Source of the DNA: [Mycobacterium] vasticus
Lineage (GTDB): Bacteria; Actinomycetota; Actinomycetes; Mycobacteriales; Mycobacteriaceae
Length of the DNA stretch: 64,000 nt
Direction of reading: 5' to 3'
Assembly: GCF_020181595.1 (NCBI RefSeq)
Contig: NZ_CP084028.1
Span: forward strand, 4,482,963 to 4,546,962
The notes under the pieces were generated by a model. It worked only from the letters and a program-made list of their open reading frames with translations, made no database searches and was not told where the DNA came from. Shown here piece by piece: positions 61,941-64,000 of this stretch; the stretch's first letter is position 1; each line of letters opens with the position of its first letter. The position numbers were made by a program, and so were the translations under genes.

Positions 61941-64000
61941 GGCTTGCCACCTCCGTGCCTTACCACTGCTGTCGCCAGATACCACGCCAGGTGGTAGCGG
62001 GCCAACTCCTCGCTGCCCTGGATCAGGGCATCAATGGCGGCCAACAGCATCCAGTCCGCGACATCCTTGGGGGCGTGCGCGGGATAGGCCGACAGTACTC
62101 GCGCTCGGGTGTCGGTGAGCACTTGCTGGAACAGCTCGATTTCGTTGTCGGCGGCACCGTATCTGCGGGCCACCGCCTGCGCGACCGTCTGCACGATGCG
62201 CGGCAGGCGCGAATTGGCCCCGACGGTGTCAATCAGAGTTGGGCCCAGTTCGTCAACGCGCTGCCCGTGGCGGGCTCGTTCCCCGGTTCCGGGAACCGAG
62301 TCCTGCGGATCGGCCTCGGTGATGTAGCTGTTTGGCTGGTGGGCCGCCGCCGCGACCACCGCACCGAGGAGATCGACCACGCTGGTGTCGCGGCGGCGCT
62401 GCGCGGGGTTGAGCAGGCTGACACCAGGTGGGAGCTTGACGGTGGGGGGAATCCAGCCGCTGGCCACATCGGTGACCAACACGATGGTCGTCTCGTCGTC
62501 CCGCAGGCCGGCGGCCCATGCCAGGCTCGGTTCCTGGCGGGCGACGGCGTCAACTTTGCGCTGCAGATCCTGTTGCTCGGCAAGGCGTTTGGCGGCCGTA
62601 CCGACGCCGGCGCCGGCCGTGCCCCCGGCCGCCGCACCGCCAGCCATCGCCGCAGCTGAGGGACCACCAGTACCGGCGGTCGGTTTGCCCGGTGCGGAAC
62701 GATCGGCGGACGAGGTCACCGCGGTACCACCCGAGGTCGGGTTGGTGGCACCACCCGTTGGAGGCGAAGTTGGGGCCGTGGGGCCAGCTGGGGCAGCGGG
62801 CGCTGCTGGCGCAACAGCTCCCGCCGGGCGCAGATCCGCCCCATAGCCGGGCAGGGGACCCGACGGCGTGGCCGGGCCAGCGCTGATCGGGGCGGACGGC
62901 ATCGGGGCCGGTCCGGCCGCCATTGGAGGAGCCGTCGGAGCTGGCGTTGAGCCAACGCCCGGTGCCAGGGGGGCAGCCTCCTGGCCTGAGCCCGCCAAGC
63001 TACTCAAGTTGCCAAGCAGGCCGCCGGCCATCGGTGTCGATGAGGGTGATGGTGGCACCGGGGGACCCTGCGGGAACCCCGAGGAACCCGCTGCGCCTGG
63101 AGGCAACGGTGGTGGCGGCGGCATGCCACCAGGCCCAGGCGGACCGCCGGGAAAACCAGTGGTAATCGGTTGGCCAGACCCCCCACTTGGGAGGCCACCT
63201 GGCAAGCCTGGCGGCATGCCGCCTCCGCCACCGCCGCCGCTGGGCATGCCGGGCGGCATTCCGCCTCCGCCGCCGAGGCCTGGCATGGAGCCGCCACCAG
63301 GCATGCCCATGCCGGTACCGCCGGAGGGCGGTCCGCCGGTGGGGACGCCGCTAGCAGCAGGTTCGCTAGCCGGAACGCCGGCTCCGCCTCCGCTGTTGGA
63401 GAGCGCCGGGTCGACTCCCCCGGCGGTTCCGCCGCCCATGTGACTGCCGCCACCGCCTCCATGGCCACCGCTACCGAGTGCGGGGCTGGCCTCGGCGCTG
63501 CCGTTGGCGCTAGGCGTTTCGGTGGTCATGGTGCTGCTTGGCGCTCCTGTGGTGTTTGCGACGCCGTCGCTGGCCACAGGCGTGCCGGTGAGGACAGCGC
63601 CGCTGCGGTTACCTGTGTCTGTTGGGCCGCTGCTGGTGCCGGTTGGGGTGCCGGGTGTGGTGCCTGCGGGGCCGACGGTGCCGGGTGTGGTTGGGGTGCC
63701 GGGTGTGGCGCCGGGTGTGGTTGGGGTGCCGGGTGTGGCGCCTGCGGGGCCGACGGTGCCGGGTGTGGTTGGGGTGCCGGGTGTGGCGCCTGCGGGGCCG
63801 ACGGTGCCGGGTGTGGCGCCTGCGGGGCCGACGGTGCCGGGTGTGGTTGGGGTGCCGGGTGTGGCGCCTGCGGGGCCGACGGTGCCGGGTGTGGTTGGGG
63901 TGCCGGGTGTGGCGCCTGCGGGGCCGACGGTGCCGGGTGTGGTTGGGGTGCCGGGTGTGGCGCCTGCGGGGCCGACGGTCGGATGTAGGGCCTTGTCCAG
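61937..64000 (-). CDS. Gly/Pro-rich DUF5631/DUF5632-type ESX-associated protein (5' end outside window)
   Basis: The frame is open to the window edge, so at least 687 residues are encoded. The upstream part consists of Gly/Pro/Thr tandem repeats, then a very Gly/Pro-rich region. The C-terminal domain (about the last 200 residues; ARQEPSLAWAAG, LVTDVASGWIPPTVKLPPG, LLAAIDALIQGSEEL) is paralogous to the C terminus of the protein ending at 54912. GTG 63577 is only an internal in-frame codon and is unlikely to be the start. It resembles Rv3899c in domain type. Confidence 0.78.
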   Translation of the reverse strand: MDKALHPTVGPAGATPGTPTTPGTVGPAGATPGTPTTPGTVGPAGATPGTPTTPGTVGPAGATPGTVGPAGATPGTPTTPGTVGPAGATPGTPTTPGATPGTPTTPGTVGPAGTTPGTPTGTSSGPTDTGNRSGAVLTGTPVASDGVANTTGAPSSTMTTETPSANGSAEASPALGSGGHGGGGGSHMGGGTAGGVDPALSNSGGGAGVPASEPAASGVPTGGPPSGGTGMGMPGGGSMPGLGGGGGMPPGMPSGGGGGGGMPPGLPGGLPSGGSGQPITTGFPGGPPGPGGMPPPPPLPPGAAGSSGFPQGPPVPPSPSSTPMAGGLLGNLSSLAGSGQEAAPLAPGVGSTPAPTAPPMAAGPAPMPSAPISAGPATPSGPLPGYGADLRPAGAVAPAAPAAPAGPTAPTSPPTGGATNPTSGGTAVTSSADRSAPGKPTAGTGGPSAAAMAGGAAAGGTAGAGVGTAAKRLAEQQDLQRKVDAVARQEPSLAWAAGLRDDETTIVLVTDVASGWIPPTVKLPPGVSLLNPAQRRRDTSVVDLLGAVVAAAAHQPNSYITEADPQDSVPGTGERARHGQRVDELGPTLIDTVGANSRLPRIVQTVAQAVARRYGAADNEIELFQQVLTDTRARVLSAYPAHAPKDVADWMLLAAIDALIQGSEELARYHLAWYLATAVVRHGGGKP
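63648..63977. repeat. 330-bp in-frame tandem repeat of 30-bp and 18-bp units
   Basis: Thirteen units follow each other without gaps: eight of 30 bp (one is a hybrid) and five of 18 bp, 330 bp in all. Every unit is a multiple of three. On the minus strand they code for VGPAGATPGT and PTTPGT, so repeat number changes leave the frame of the host gene intact. Plus-strand units begin GTGCCGGGTGTGG. Confidence 0.95.

Noticed and set aside
63648..63977. CRISPR-like array
   Set aside because: The units are contiguous without unique spacers, are multiples of three, and form an in-frame coding repeat.
63170..63988. 272-codon plus-strand frame rich in Gly/Ala/Cys
   Set aside because: It is the antisense reading of the Gly/Pro-rich minus-strand gene; Cys-Gly-Ala repeats come from the tandem repeat.

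Overview
The window is the chromosomal origin region of a Mycobacterium (sensu lato), followed by a more variable flank. The DNA is GC-rich. From murJ to fhaA the gene order matches the M. tuberculosis run Rv3910-Rv0020c: murJ-sigM-rsmA-trxB-trxA-cwlM-(GNAT)-parB-parA-rsmG-jag-yidC-yidD-rnpA-rpmH-dnaA-oriC-dnaN-recF-dciA-gyrB-gyrA. It continues with the DUF3566 gene, tRNA-Ile, tRNA-Ala, cwsA, ppiA, crgA, pabA, pknB-pknA-pbpA-rodA-pstP-fhaB, fhaA and tRNA-Leu. A 420-residue intein in GyrA, an N-terminally shortened RsmA and several accessory blocks show that this is not M. tuberculosis. It is probably an environmental or opportunistic species, but the species cannot be fixed from the sequence alone.

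1-14.2 kb: cell-envelope and redox genes (lipid II flippase MurJ with its pseudokinase, SigM and its regulator, thioredoxin system, MurA activator CwlM). The rsmG-parA-parB chromosome-segregation operon follows, with three parS sites, and then the jag-yidC-yidD-rnpA-rpmH unit. 14.2-26.6 kb: dnaA, oriC, dnaN, recF, the helicase loader dciA and both gyrase subunits. 26.6-40.1 kb: two tRNAs, the division proteins CwsA and CrgA, pabA, and the Ser/Thr-phosphorylation and peptidoglycan operon, in which six genes are joined by five 4-nt overlaps. FhaA and tRNA-Leu with a terminator close the conserved part. MurJ, CwlM, CwsA, PknA/B, PstP, FhaA/B, PbpA and RodA together form the regulated peptidoglycan-elongation circuit of mycobacteria.

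40.1-48.8 kb is an accessory block inserted after tRNA-Leu. It has a TetR repressor divergent from a five-gene catabolic operon (flavin monooxygenase, alpha/beta hydrolase, FadD17-like acyl-CoA ligase, SDR, zinc alcohol dehydrogenase), with two matching inverted-repeat operators between them. A RES/DUF2384-type toxin-antitoxin pair and a pirin follow. 48.8-55.3 kb resembles Rv0022c-Rv0030: whiB5, an XRE regulator with a tiny coupled leader ORF, an NlpC/P60 protein without a signal peptide, and a series of small ESX-type proteins.

55.3-64 kb contains a deleted VapB remnant, a CobW GTPase, a secreted PE-PPE-type hydrolase and an intact Phd/VapC pair. It then has what looks like a type VII (ESX) toxin-immunity module: a DUF2563 protein, a 503-residue protein ending in a glycine zipper, and an AT-richer six-helix membrane protein. 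The window ends in a minus-strand pair that is partly paralogous to the 52-55 kb genes. The last gene runs off the window through a 330-bp in-frame tandem repeat coding for Gly/Pro/Thr-rich units.
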